Shown: positions 1 through 8,313 of the stretch, piece after piece
How the letters are laid out: each line of letters starts with the position of its first letter
Position numbering within the stretch: position 1 is the stretch's first letter
Source of the DNA: an uncultured Clostridia bacterium
Lineage (GTDB): Bacteria > Bacillota > Clostridia > UBA1381
Length of the DNA: 18,140 nucleotides
Assembly: GCA_934481375.1 (NCBI GenBank)
Contig: CAKSPN010000018.1
Coordinates: 1-18,140 of the forward strand
Direction of reading: 5' to 3'
Translations under genes and position numbers: made by a program
Notes under the pieces: model-generated
Database searches by the model: none
The model's input: only the letters and a program-made list of their open reading frames with translations
Told to the model about the DNA's origin: nothing

Positions 1-6
1 TATAAT
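1..6 (+). promoter_or_regulatory. Possible -10 box of the oxidoreductase operon
   Basis: TATAAT is the first hexamer of the window, 23 bases before the ATG of the first gene. It could be the -10 element of a promoter, but the -35 region lies outside the window, so this is only a suggestion. Confidence 0.3.
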
Positions 7-29
7 GCTTGTATAGGGAGGTCGGAAAA

Positions 30-1046
30 ATGAAATCTATATTATTTACGGAAAAGAATAAGGCAGAGCTTGTAGACGAAGAACTTCCGCAGTGCGGCGA
101 CAATGATGTTCTTGTAAAGCTTGCGGTATCAACAATAAGCAGCGGCACGGAGCGTGCAAATCTGACGGGCGAGGTGCATATTAATGCGTATTTGAAAAAT
201 GAGCCCACGACTGCGCAGTTTCCGCGCCGTTCGGGGTATAGCTCATCGGGTACGGTTGAGAAAACAGGCAAAAATGTGACCTCGGTTGCGGTCGGCGACT
301 GTGTTGCGCTGTCATGGAGTTTTCATAGTCAATATGTGTGCATTAATGAGGAAAACGTGACAAAAATCAGCGATCCGTCCGTATCGTTCAGCGAGGCGGC
401 AATGTGGCATATAGGCACGTTTCCGCTTGCTGCAATCCGCAAATGCCGTCTTGAAATAGGAGAGTCGGCAATTGTTATGGGTATGGGTGTACTCGGATTG
501 GCGGCGGTTAAGCTGTTAAAGGCTTCGGGCGCCGTGCCTGTGATTGCCGCAGACCCTGTGAGAGAAAAGCGTGAGAAAGCATTGGAAACGGGTGCAGACT
601 ATGCGTTTGATCCGTTTGATGAGGATTTTGCGGAGAAAGTCCGTTCCGTAACAGACGGCGGCGTAAACGTTGCGATTGAAGTAACGGGCAACGGCGCGGC
701 GCTTAATACGGTCCTTGACTGTATGGCATTATTCGGCAGAGTGGCGCTTTTGGGCTGTACAAGACATTCGGATTTTACAATAGATTATTATAAGAAGGTA
801 CACGCTCCGGGGATTTCACTTATCGGCGCGCATACGCTTGCAAGACCGAAATGCGAGTCATCGCCCGGAATGTGGACGACACGGGACGATGTAAAAACTT
901 TGCAAAAACTGGCGTCGTACGGCAGGCTCCGGCTCGGTAGTCTTGTAGAGGAAACTCATTCCCCGAATGAGGCGGAAAAGGTATATAAACGTCTTGCGGA
1001 GGAAAAATCTTTCCCGATAGTTCAGTTTGACTGGAGGACACTATGA
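30..1046 (+). CDS. Zinc-type medium-chain alcohol dehydrogenase-like oxidoreductase
   Basis: A 338-residue medium-chain dehydrogenase/reductase (MDR). It should transfer hydride between NAD(P) and an alcohol or sugar-type substrate that cannot be named. The N-terminal GroES-like domain contains SSGTE at about residues 37-41. The Rossmann fold carries the nucleotide motif GMGVLG at 151-156, with an acidic residue (AADP) after the second strand. The usual catalytic Cys of zinc alcohol dehydrogenases is not evident at the SSGTE position, so zinc catalysis is uncertain. ATG at 30 was chosen because GGGAGG lies 8 bases upstream; a TTG at 9 is also in frame but has no such support. Its stop overlaps the next start (ATGA), implying translational coupling. 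The SxGTE motif and the Gfo/Idh/MocA partner recall fused bi-domain oxidoreductases of surface-sugar pathways; that link is inference. Confidence 0.85.
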   Translation: MKSILFTEKNKAELVDEELPQCGDNDVLVKLAVSTISSGTERANLTGEVHINAYLKNEPTTAQFPRRSGYSSSGTVEKTGKNVTSVAVGDCVALSWSFHSQYVCINEENVTKISDPSVSFSEAAMWHIGTFPLAAIRKCRLEIGESAIVMGMGVLGLAAVKLLKASGAVPVIAADPVREKREKALETGADYAFDPFDEDFAEKVRSVTDGGVNVAIEVTGNGAALNTVLDCMALFGRVALLGCTRHSDFTIDYYKKVHAPGISLIGAHTLARPKCESSPGMWTTRDDVKTLQKLASYGRLRLGSLVEETHSPNEAEKVYKRLAEEKSFPIVQFDWRTL

Positions 1047-2026
1047 AAAAAATCAGAATTGCGCAGATAGGAACAAGCGTAAACAGCCACGGGAATCTTG
1101 TATTTGACTCGTTAAGAAAAGCCGGCGATATGTTTGACATAGTCGGATATGCAATGCCGCATGAGGCGGACGAAACGTATTTCAAAGACTGCCGCAAAAT
1201 GTCGGCTGACGAGATTTTAAATGACCCCTCGATAGAGGCGGTAACGATTGAAACGGAGGAGGAGTATCTCACAAAGTATGCGCTCCTTGCCGCAGAACAC
1301 GGAAAGCATATACATATGGAAAAGCCGGGCGGTACAAAGCTTTGCGAGTTTGAAAAGATGATTGAAACAGCGAGAAAAAATAACCTTGTGTTCCATACGG
1401 GATATATGTACAGATACAATCCTGCCGTACAAAAGCTTATTACGGAAGTCCGTTCGGGCGGGTTCGGCGAAATCATCAGCGTTGAGGCGCAGATGAATTG
1501 CCGTCATTCGGACGAAGTGCGAAAGTGGCTGGCAAAATACAAGGGCGGTATAATGTTCTTTTTGGGCTGTCATCTGGTGGACCTTATTCTTCTGTTCAAA
1601 GGAAAACCCGATAAAATTATTCCGCTTAATAAAAGCACGGGTATGCACGGAATAAATTCAACCGATTTCGGAATGGCGGCGTTTGAGTATGAAAACGGCG
1701 TATCGTTTGCAAAGGTGTGCGATGTTGAAAAAGGCGGATTTTTAAGGCGTCAGCTGGTGGTTACGGGAACGAAAAAAACGGCGGAATTAAAACCGCTTGA
1801 AATTATCTGCCCCGACGGCAATATATGCACGGGCGTGGCGGAATGTTCGTCGGACGACTGGGTAGCGCCGAGTGAAAATCATGAAACGGATAAGTTTGAC
1901 AGGTATCTTGAAATGATGCGTGATTTTGCACGGATTATAAGAGGCGAAACGGAAAACAAATACTCATATGATTATGAGCTTGAACTGTACAAAACGATTC
2001 TGGAATGCTGTAAGGAGGGTTATTAA
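1043..2026 (+). CDS. Gfo/Idh/MocA family oxidoreductase
   Basis: A 327-residue NAD(P)-dependent dehydrogenase of the Gfo/Idh/MocA family, which usually acts on sugars, inositols or sugar-nucleotide derivatives. The N-terminal Rossmann fold starts with IAQIGTSVNSHG (6-17), a looser version of the usual GxGxxG. The hallmark EKP motif is at 93-95 (MEKPGG). The C-terminal domain has GCHLVDL (175-181), whose His is the usual catalytic-site residue of the family. The length is normal. The start overlaps the stop of the upstream MDR gene by four bases, and the downstream gene begins two bases after this stop, so the three genes form one operon. The substrate cannot be deduced from sequence. Confidence 0.88.
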   Translation: MKKIRIAQIGTSVNSHGNLVFDSLRKAGDMFDIVGYAMPHEADETYFKDCRKMSADEILNDPSIEAVTIETEEEYLTKYALLAAEHGKHIHMEKPGGTKLCEFEKMIETARKNNLVFHTGYMYRYNPAVQKLITEVRSGGFGEIISVEAQMNCRHSDEVRKWLAKYKGGIMFFLGCHLVDLILLFKGKPDKIIPLNKSTGMHGINSTDFGMAAFEYENGVSFAKVCDVEKGGFLRRQLVVTGTKKTAELKPLEIICPDGNICTGVAECSSDDWVAPSENHETDKFDRYLEMMRDFARIIRGETENKYSYDYELELYKTILECCKEGY

Positions 2027-2028
2027 AA

Positions 2029-3012
2029 ATGAAAGCAATACTTGTGAATGACGACAGAAGTTTAAGATGGGACGATGTACCAGATCCGATTATGAAGTCG
2101 GATGAGGTACTGGTGAAAATTGAATATGCCGCCTTAAACCGTGCGGATTTGATGCAGCGCGAGGGGGATTATCCTCCGCCCGAGGGCTGTCCCGAGTGGA
2201 TGGGACTCGAGGTTTCGGGAGAAATCGTTGAAATCGGAGCAGACTCAAAGCAAAAATCAGCATGGAAAATCGGGGATAAGGTATGCGCACTGCTCGGCGG
2301 CGGAGGATATGCGGAGTATGTGACGGTCAAATACGATATGCTTATGCCCGTTCCCGAAAATTGTTCTATGGCAGAAGCGGCGGCAATCCCCGAAGCTTTT
2401 GCAACGGCATATCTGAACTTATTTTGGGAGGGCAAGGCGGAAAGAGGAAATACTTTGCTTATGAATGCCGGCGCAAGCGGATTGGCAAGTGTGGTAATTC
2501 CTATGGTAAAGGCGTTTGATATGCGTGTGATAACTACCGTTTTGTCAGATGAAAAGGCAGAGTCGATAAAGCATCTCGGCGCAGACGTTATAGTAAACAC
2601 ATCAAAGGAGAACATAGCCGAAGTGCTTGAAAGAGAACTTAAAGGCGGTCATGGCGTAGATGTTGCGATAGACTGTCTGGGCGGCGAGATAATGGGCAAA
2701 TGCATACACTACCTTACACACGGCGCAAGGTGGATAATGATAGCGGCGCTCGCAGGGCAAAAAACGGAAATAGATTTGAAAAATATCTATGTGAGAAATG
2801 TGCGCATAATAGGAAGTACCCTAAGGTCGAGAACACCGGAGGTTAAAGCGCAGATATTGGCGGCGCTTGTCCGCGACGTGTTCCCGAAAGTGTCGGAGGG
2901 ACTTGTTAAGCCGACTATATATAAAATACTGCCGATAACCGAGGCGGAGGCCGCACAGGACATTTTGTATAAATGCGAAAACATCGGCAAGGAGGTTTTG
3001 AAAGTCAGATAA
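2029..3012 (+). CDS. NADPH:quinone oxidoreductase-like MDR protein (QOR/PIG3 type)
   Basis: A 327-residue zinc-free medium-chain reductase of the quinone oxidoreductase / zeta-crystallin / PIG3 group, expected to be cytosolic and NADPH-dependent. Recognisable segments are NRADLMQREGDYPPP (38-52, typical of the PIG3 branch), GLEVSGEIVEIG, the GGGGYAEY segment, and the Rossmann motif NAGASGLASV in the middle of the protein. No zinc-binding Cys cluster is present, as expected for the group. A strong Shine-Dalgarno (AAGGAGGG) overlaps the end of the preceding gene and fixes the start. It is the last gene of the operon and is followed directly by a perfect hairpin terminator. The true substrate (quinone, enone or other) is unknown. 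Confidence 0.87.
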   Translation: MKAILVNDDRSLRWDDVPDPIMKSDEVLVKIEYAALNRADLMQREGDYPPPEGCPEWMGLEVSGEIVEIGADSKQKSAWKIGDKVCALLGGGGYAEYVTVKYDMLMPVPENCSMAEAAAIPEAFATAYLNLFWEGKAERGNTLLMNAGASGLASVVIPMVKAFDMRVITTVLSDEKAESIKHLGADVIVNTSKENIAEVLERELKGGHGVDVAIDCLGGEIMGKCIHYLTHGARWIMIAALAGQKTEIDLKNIYVRNVRIIGSTLRSRTPEVKAQILAALVRDVFPKVSEGLVKPTIYKILPITEAEAAQDILYKCENIGKEVLKVR

Positions 3013-3017
3013 ATTAA

Positions 3018-3056
3018 GCAGCAGCAAAATGCAATCATTTTGCTGCTGCATTTTTG
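3018..3056 (+). terminator. Rho-independent terminator of the oxidoreductase operon
   Basis: A perfect 14-bp stem (GCAGCAGCAAAATG at 3018-3031 with its complement at 3036-3049), a CAAT loop and a following ATTTTTG tract. It starts 5 bases after the stop codon at 3012 and insulates the CRISPR locus from upstream transcription. Confidence 0.92.
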
Positions 3057-3112
3057 TTGTAGAATGCAGAAAAGGCAAGGATTATTCAAAATATAATTTT
3101 TTGTGAAAGATA

Positions 3113-3141
3113 TTGAAAAATTTAGTCATATATGGTAGAAT
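3113..3141 (+). promoter_or_regulatory. Predicted promoter of the cas9-cas1-cas2-csn2 operon
   Basis: TTGAAA (3113-3118), a 17-base spacer and TAGAAT (3136-3141) form a good sigma-A-type promoter on the plus strand, with a start expected near 3148. It is the best plus-strand candidate upstream of cas9. Its transcript would carry a 5' UTR of about 160 nt that is the exact antisense of the tracrRNA. It is predicted by inspection only. Confidence 0.6.
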
Positions 3142-3150
3142 AAAATCACA

Positions 3151-3271
3151 AAACAAAAAAACTGCCAAAGGCAGTCTTTAATGCACACACATTGTGTAAC
3201 CGAAAAATCGGCGATTTCAATAAATTGTTATTTGAACTCGTAGTGTAAATTTATAGAGTAATTAAATTTAC
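3151..3271 (-). ncRNA. tracrRNA of the type II-A CRISPR system
   Basis: Trans-activating crRNA of about 120 nt, read on the minus strand. The 5' part (about 3233-3268) is an anti-repeat. Against the array repeat it gives a 5-bp lower helix (UUUGA/UCAAA), a small bulge (GA opposite GAGU), then 11 bp, one C/A mismatch, and a further 15 bp including one G-U. This lower-stem, bulge, upper-stem layout is that of known Cas9 guides. Downstream come a nexus-like hairpin (AAATC-GCC-GATTT), an ACACA/TGTGT hairpin, and a terminator hairpin ACTGCC-TTT-GGCAGT (3161-3175) with a T-run to about 3151. RNase III would cut the duplex in this model. The 5' end is set from the promoter and could shift by a few bases. 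Confidence 0.9.
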
Positions 3272-3277
3272 ACTTGC

Positions 3278-3306
3278 ATTATAGCACAAAATGGAGGAAG
3301 TGTCAA
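3278..3306 (-). promoter_or_regulatory. Consensus tracrRNA promoter overlapping the cas9 ribosome binding site and start
   Basis: Read on the minus strand: TTGACA (3301-3306), 17 bases, TATAAT (3278-3283), a perfect sigma-A consensus. A start is expected near 3271, just before the anti-repeat. The spacer contains the cas9 Shine-Dalgarno (plus-strand GGAGGAAG, 3293-3300), and the -35 box ends one base before the cas9 ATG. Confidence 0.88.
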
Positions 3307-3307
3307 T

Positions 3308-6300
3308 ATGGAAAATAAAAAAAAATATTTTGTCGGTCTGGACATAGGAACGGACTCGGTCGGATACGCAGTAACGGGCGAGGATTATGCGCTTTGCAAG
3401 TACCGCTCGCAGCCTATGTGGGGCGCAACACTGTTTGACTCGGCAAAGCAGTGCGATGAGCGCAGAGGTTTCAGAAGCGCACGCCGCAGACTGAACAGGC
3501 GTGAGGACAGGATACGGCTTTTGCAGGAGCTGTTTTGCGGTGAAATATCAAAAACAGATCCGCACTTTTTTAAACGTATTGCCGAAAGTGCATTATTCAT
3601 CGAGGACAGAACCGTACCGCCTTCCGAAGTTTTCGGGAAAGAATACCACAAAAAATATCCTACCATACACCATCTTATCACGCATCTTATGGCATCGCAC
3701 GAAAAAGAGGACATACGTTACATATATGCCGCCTGCGCATGGCTTACGGCACACAGAGGACATTTTTTGAACGATATTGACGCAGATGATGCGGAACAGC
3801 TTTCGGATATAACTCCGCTGTATGATGAATTTATGCAGTGGTTTGCCGATAACGGGTATGATACCCCGTGGGAATGCGATGTTAACAAATTTTCCGAAAT
3901 AATAAGCAAAAAAGCACGTATTGCGGAAAAGGAAAAAGAAATATACGCACTGGCGTTCGGCGGAAAGAAACCGTCGGACGATGCGGAGGAATATCCGTTT
4001 TCAAAAGCCGCACTGATTAAGCTTTTGTGCGGCGGAAGCGTAAAGCCGAAAAATCTGCTGCTTGCGGACGAATCTGCGGCAGAGGCGGAGGGCAGCATAA
4101 AGCTGAGCGATGCGGAGGGGCTTGAAACCATAATGGGCGAACTCGGCGATAATGCGGAGCTTTTGCAGAAACTGTCACGCATATATGACTGTGCGGTTTT
4201 GTCAAAAATACTTTCAGGTTATTCTTCCGTGTCGGAGGAAAAGGTTGACGAATACAACATTCATAAAAAGGACCTTGCGGAGCTTAAACGTCTGATAAAA
4301 AAATACCGCTCGGACAAGTATGACGATATGTTCCGCAGTTCGGCAGGCAAAGGCTACTGCGCCTATTCGGCAAACTACAAATCCGACATAAAGCCGGTTA
4401 AGCTTAAGGAGCACAGGAATATAACACGTGATGATTTTTACACCGCCGTAAAAGCGGTTTTGAAAGGAATAGAACCCGACGGCGAAACTGACGCAAAATC
4501 AATAGAGGATATACTTTTGCGAATGGAACTGGGTACATATATGCCAAAGCAGGTAAATCCCGACAACCGTGTAATACCGCATCAGTTGTACTACAGCGAG
4601 CTTAAGCGCATACTCAAAAACGCAGAGGCGCATTATCCGTTCCTCAGCGAAAAAGACAGCGGCGGAATTACGGTTTCGGATAAGATAAAATCGGTATTTT
4701 TGTTCCGTATTCCTTATTTTGTCGGTCCGCTCAACCGCCACAGCAAAAATGCGTGGATTGAAAGAAAAGCAGAGGGGAAAATATATCCCTGGAATTTTAA
4801 GAATGTGGTTGATTTTGATAAAAGCGAACAGGGCTTTATAGACAGAATGACAAATAACTGCAGCTATCTTCCGGGCGAGGACGTTATCCCTAAAAATTCC
4901 GTTCTGTATTGCAAATTTTCCGTGCTGAACGAAATTAATAATATCAAGATTGATGAAAGACCCATAACCGCAGAGCTTAAACAGCGCATATTTAACGAAT
5001 TGTTTATGCCGAACGGTAAAAACAAGGCAAAGGTTACATTCCGGCGTCTTGCCGATTTCTTTGTTACGGAGGGACTTATCGCAAAAGGCGAGGAAAGCCG
5101 CATAAGCGGAATAGATACCGTGATAAAATCATCAATGAAGCCGTTGTTTGATTTTTACAGGCTTACTTCTTCGGGAACGCTTTCTACGGCAGATGTTGAA
5201 GAAATAGTAAAGCACTCCACATATACGGAGGATAAGAGAAGATTTCGTGAATGGTTAAGAGGCAGATACAATCTGAATGATGCGGATTTGAGATACGTTT
5301 CATCGAAAAACTATTCTGATTTCGGCAGACTGTCCGAAAAACTTTTAAATGGCATTGAAGGAGTAAACCGTAAAACAAAAGAAATAGGTACGGTTATGCA
5401 TTTCCTATGGGAAACGAACGATAATCTGATGCAGATAATTGCCGATAATGATAAATATAATTTCCGCAGTACCATAGAGGAAATGACGAAAGAGTATTAC
5501 TCGGAAAATCCCGTATCAGTCACGGAACGTCTGGACGAAATGGGAGTATCAAATGCCGTAAAGCGCCCCATAATGCGTGTTATCGATATTATGTCAGACA
5601 TAACAAAAGTTATGAAATGCGAGCCGAAAAAGATTTTTATTGAAATGACACGCGGAGATCTGCAGGGCAAAAAAGCAGGGCGCACCGTGTCGAGAAAAGA
5701 CACTCTGCTTGAAGTCTACAAGGGAATAAAAACCGGGGAAGCAAAGGAAATTATCGAAGAAATCAATTCGCTCGGCGATGAGGCGGATAACAGACTCCAA
5801 AGCGAAAAGCTGTTTCTGTATTTTCAGCAAATGGGAAAGTGCGCTTACTGCGGACGTGAACTGCATATATCACAGCTTGGCGGCGAGGACTACAATATAG
5901 ACCACATATGGCCCCAGGCATATATTAAAGATGACAGTATACATAACAACAAGGTGCTTGTTCATTCAGAGGAAAACGGAGCAAAAGGCGATAATTACCC
6001 GATTGATGAGCAGATACGCACAAAAATGCATGATTTCTGGAAATATCTCAGAAATGCAAATCTCATAAATGAAGAAAAATATAAACGTCTTACAAGAAAT
6101 ACTCCTTTCAGCGATACGGAAAAAATGGGATTTATAAACCGTCAGCTTGTTGAAACAAGCCAGTCGACGAAGGCGGTTGCGGAAATTTTAAAGGAAATGT
6201 ATCCGAATACGAGAATAGTGTATGTAAAAGCAGGATACGTATCGGAATTTCGCCACGACTACGGCGAAATCAAGGAGCGTGCGTTGGGCGTGAAGCTTAC

Positions 6301-7444
6301 CAATGAGCAAAAACGTGAGATGCAGCTTGTAAAGTGCCGTTCGATAAACGACATTCATCATGCAAAAGACGCATATTTGAATATTGTTGTCGGAAATGTA
6401 ATTGATGGAAGATTTACAAGCAGATTTTTCAGCGTTAAAAAGGACAAGTATTCGCTTAAGAGTAAAATCCTTTTCGGAAATCCCATAAAATCATCGCCTG
6501 AGGTATGGGATCCGAAAGTACATCTATCTGCAGTGGATAAAGCAATGCGAAATAATTATGTACATCTGACGAAATATCAGACAGATAAGACGGAAAAGGG
6601 TGGTGGATTTTTTAAGCAAAATCCACAGCGAGCAGGAAATAATGCGCTTGTTCCGAGAAAAAACGGACTTGATCCTATGAAATACGGTGGATATAACGAT
6701 AAGGGTTTATCATTCTTTATATTAGTAAAATATAAAAAGGGCAAGAAAAATGAACTTACACTATTGCCCGTGGACTTGCTTATTGCCGAAAAGTTTAAGA
6801 GCGACAAAGAATTTGCGGCGGAATATGTGCGTAAGGAGCTTGGTGAAATGACAAAAAATATAGGATTTCCGCTGGGTGACCGGATGTTTAAAATAAACAC
6901 AGTATTTTCGCTTGATGGCTTTAAGGTTTGTCTTACAGGGAAATCGAACGGAGGGAAACGAGTGTTGATGCGTTCGTTGGAAACAGCTTTTTTCACTGAA
7001 GATTATACGGCGTATATAAAACGGATAGATAATATACTTGAAAAGAAAAAGAAAAATCCGAAATATACCGTAAGTGAGAAATTTGACAGGGTTTCAACAG
7101 AGGAAAATGAATTGGTATTCAATTATCTTAAGGAAAAAATAAACGGAGATAAATTCTTAAAAATGCCGGGGGCGCATTTGACTCTTGGAGAAGATGAGCT
7201 TGAAAAATTTAAAAATGCGAATATTTTTGAACAAATGGAGTGTATTGCAAATCTTGTTCTTTATCTTAAAACAAATAGAGCGAATACTTGCGATATGCAA
7301 ATTGTAGGTGCATCAAAGAGCGCCGGAAGTGTATATTTGAGTGCAAACATAAGCAACTGGAATTATTCTGATGTGCGCATAGTTGACAGGTCTGCGTCCG
7401 GTCTGTACGAAACGGTTTCGCAAAACCTTAAGGAGCTGTTATGA
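3308..7444 (+). CDS. cas9: Cas9 RNA-guided endonuclease (type II-A)
   Basis: A 1378-residue Cas9 that cuts double-stranded DNA guided by crRNA:tracrRNA. RuvC-I has GLDIGTDSVG with catalytic D12. The Arg-rich bridge helix is at about 48-76, and the REC lobe fills most of 78-740. RuvC-II has FIEMTRG with E779. The HNH domain has a CAYC pair (C845/C848), IDHIWPQ (D865, H866) and N890. RuvC-III has HHAKDAYLN (H1018, D1021). The rest is the C-terminal PAM-interacting part. All nuclease residues are present, so it should be active. The length is close to SpCas9 (1368 residues) and much longer than most type II-C proteins. ATG at 3308 has GGAGGAAG 8 bases upstream. The stop overlaps cas1 (ATGA). Composition falls from clearly GC-rich in the REC-coding part (about 57% over 4021-4140) to about 32% over 7021-7320. 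The PAM cannot be read from sequence. Confidence 0.97.
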   Translation: MENKKKYFVGLDIGTDSVGYAVTGEDYALCKYRSQPMWGATLFDSAKQCDERRGFRSARRRLNRREDRIRLLQELFCGEISKTDPHFFKRIAESALFIEDRTVPPSEVFGKEYHKKYPTIHHLITHLMASHEKEDIRYIYAACAWLTAHRGHFLNDIDADDAEQLSDITPLYDEFMQWFADNGYDTPWECDVNKFSEIISKKARIAEKEKEIYALAFGGKKPSDDAEEYPFSKAALIKLLCGGSVKPKNLLLADESAAEAEGSIKLSDAEGLETIMGELGDNAELLQKLSRIYDCAVLSKILSGYSSVSEEKVDEYNIHKKDLAELKRLIKKYRSDKYDDMFRSSAGKGYCAYSANYKSDIKPVKLKEHRNITRDDFYTAVKAVLKGIEPDGETDAKSIEDILLRMELGTYMPKQVNPDNRVIPHQLYYSELKRILKNAEAHYPFLSEKDSGGITVSDKIKSVFLFRIPYFVGPLNRHSKNAWIERKAEGKIYPWNFKNVVDFDKSEQGFIDRMTNNCSYLPGEDVIPKNSVLYCKFSVLNEINNIKIDERPITAELKQRIFNELFMPNGKNKAKVTFRRLADFFVTEGLIAKGEESRISGIDTVIKSSMKPLFDFYRLTSSGTLSTADVEEIVKHSTYTEDKRRFREWLRGRYNLNDADLRYVSSKNYSDFGRLSEKLLNGIEGVNRKTKEIGTVMHFLWETNDNLMQIIADNDKYNFRSTIEEMTKEYYSENPVSVTERLDEMGVSNAVKRPIMRVIDIMSDITKVMKCEPKKIFIEMTRGDLQGKKAGRTVSRKDTLLEVYKGIKTGEAKEIIEEINSLGDEADNRLQSEKLFLYFQQMGKCAYCGRELHISQLGGEDYNIDHIWPQAYIKDDSIHNNKVLVHSEENGAKGDNYPIDEQIRTKMHDFWKYLRNANLINEEKYKRLTRNTPFSDTEKMGFINRQLVETSQSTKAVAEILKEMYPNTRIVYVKAGYVSEFRHDYGEIKERALGVKLTNEQKREMQLVKCRSINDIHHAKDAYLNIVVGNVIDGRFTSRFFSVKKDKYSLKSKILFGNPIKSSPEVWDPKVHLSAVDKAMRNNYVHLTKYQTDKTEKGGGFFKQNPQRAGNNALVPRKNGLDPMKYGGYNDKGLSFFILVKYKKGKKNELTLLPVDLLIAEKFKSDKEFAAEYVRKELGEMTKNIGFPLGDRMFKINTVFSLDGFKVCLTGKSNGGKRVLMRSLETAFFTEDYTAYIKRIDNILEKKKKNPKYTVSEKFDRVSTEENELVFNYLKEKINGDKFLKMPGAHLTLGEDELEKFKNANIFEQMECIANLVLYLKTNRANTCDMQIVGASKSAGSVYLSANISNWNYSDVRIVDRSASGLYETVSQNLKELL

Positions 7445-8313
7445 GTTGGCGGACAGTTATGATAACAAGCCGGTGCAAGCTTGATTTAAGTATGGGATAT
7501 ATGGTAATCAGAGGTGATGAGACCAAACGGGTTTTCCTTGAAGAAATAGCAATGCTTATCATTGAAAATCCTGCGGTCTCAATGACCGGCTGTCTGCTAT
7601 CGGAGCTTACCAAACGAAAAATACGTATAATTTTCTGCGACGAAAAGCGGACGCCTTACGGTGAACTGCAGCCTTACAGCGGCTGCCACGATTCTTCAAG
7701 AAAAATACGGACGCAGATAGTATGGACGGAGGATCAGAAAAAGTCAGTATGGACTGAAATTGCCGCAGAAAAAATACGTAATCAGGCACAGCTTTTATAT
7801 GATTTGAATTGCATCAAAGAAGGAGATATGCTTATAGAATACGTTTCGCAGATGCAATACGGCGATGAATCCAACAGAGAAGGACATGCTGCCAAGGTGT
7901 ATTTTAATGCGCTTTTCGGGAAGGACTTTTCAAGAGGACAGGAAAATCCGATAAATGCTGCTTTAAATTACGGTTATTCGATTTTGCTGTCAACATTTAA
8001 TAAAGAGGTTACAGCAAACGGATATCTTACTCAGCTCGGACTGTTTCACGACAATATGTTCAATCCCTATAATCTTTCCTGCGATCTTATGGAGCCGTTC
8101 CGCATAATGGTTGACAGAACGGTTATAGATATGGAGGTTGAGGAATTTACAAAGGACGAAAAATATTGTCTGCTTTCTATGCTTAACGAGCCTGTGACCG
8201 TTGACGGCAATGTGCAGACTCTGCTCAATGCGATAAAGATTTATACAAAAAGTGTTTTCAATGCAATTAACGATTCGGAAATATCGTTAATACGCTTTGC
8301 ACAAATATTATGA
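7441..8313 (+). CDS. cas1: Cas1 CRISPR integrase (type II)
   Basis: A 290-residue Cas1, the integrase subunit that with Cas2 inserts new spacers at the leader end of the array. The alpha-helical C-terminal domain carries the metal-binding residues expected for the family: E147 (NREGHAAKVYF), H203 (GLFHDNMFNPY), and D215/E218 in the DLMEPFR signature. The length is normal for type II Cas1, and no truncation is seen. It overlaps cas9 and cas2 by four bases at each end (ATGA), so the four cas genes are probably translated in a coupled manner. In type II-A systems it works with Csn2 and Cas9, which supplies PAM selection during acquisition. Confidence 0.96.
   Translation: MSWRTVMITSRCKLDLSMGYMVIRGDETKRVFLEEIAMLIIENPAVSMTGCLLSELTKRKIRIIFCDEKRTPYGELQPYSGCHDSSRKIRTQIVWTEDQKKSVWTEIAAEKIRNQAQLLYDLNCIKEGDMLIEYVSQMQYGDESNREGHAAKVYFNALFGKDFSRGQENPINAALNYGYSILLSTFNKEVTANGYLTQLGLFHDNMFNPYNLSCDLMEPFRIMVDRTVIDMEVEEFTKDEKYCLLSMLNEPVTVDGNVQTLLNAIKIYTKSVFNAINDSEISLIRFAQIL

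Noticed and set aside
9..29. TTG start seven codons upstream for the first dehydrogenase
   Set aside because: The ATG at 30 has GGGAGG at the right distance and begins where the family's first strand starts.
820..1648. Long antisense open frames across the dehydrogenase genes
   Set aside because: They oppose well-supported family proteins, have no ribosome sites and show no recognisable motifs.
3308..7444. Type II-C or II-B assignment of the CRISPR system
   Set aside because: csn2 follows cas2, cas4 is absent and Cas9 is near SpCas9 length, which fits II-A.
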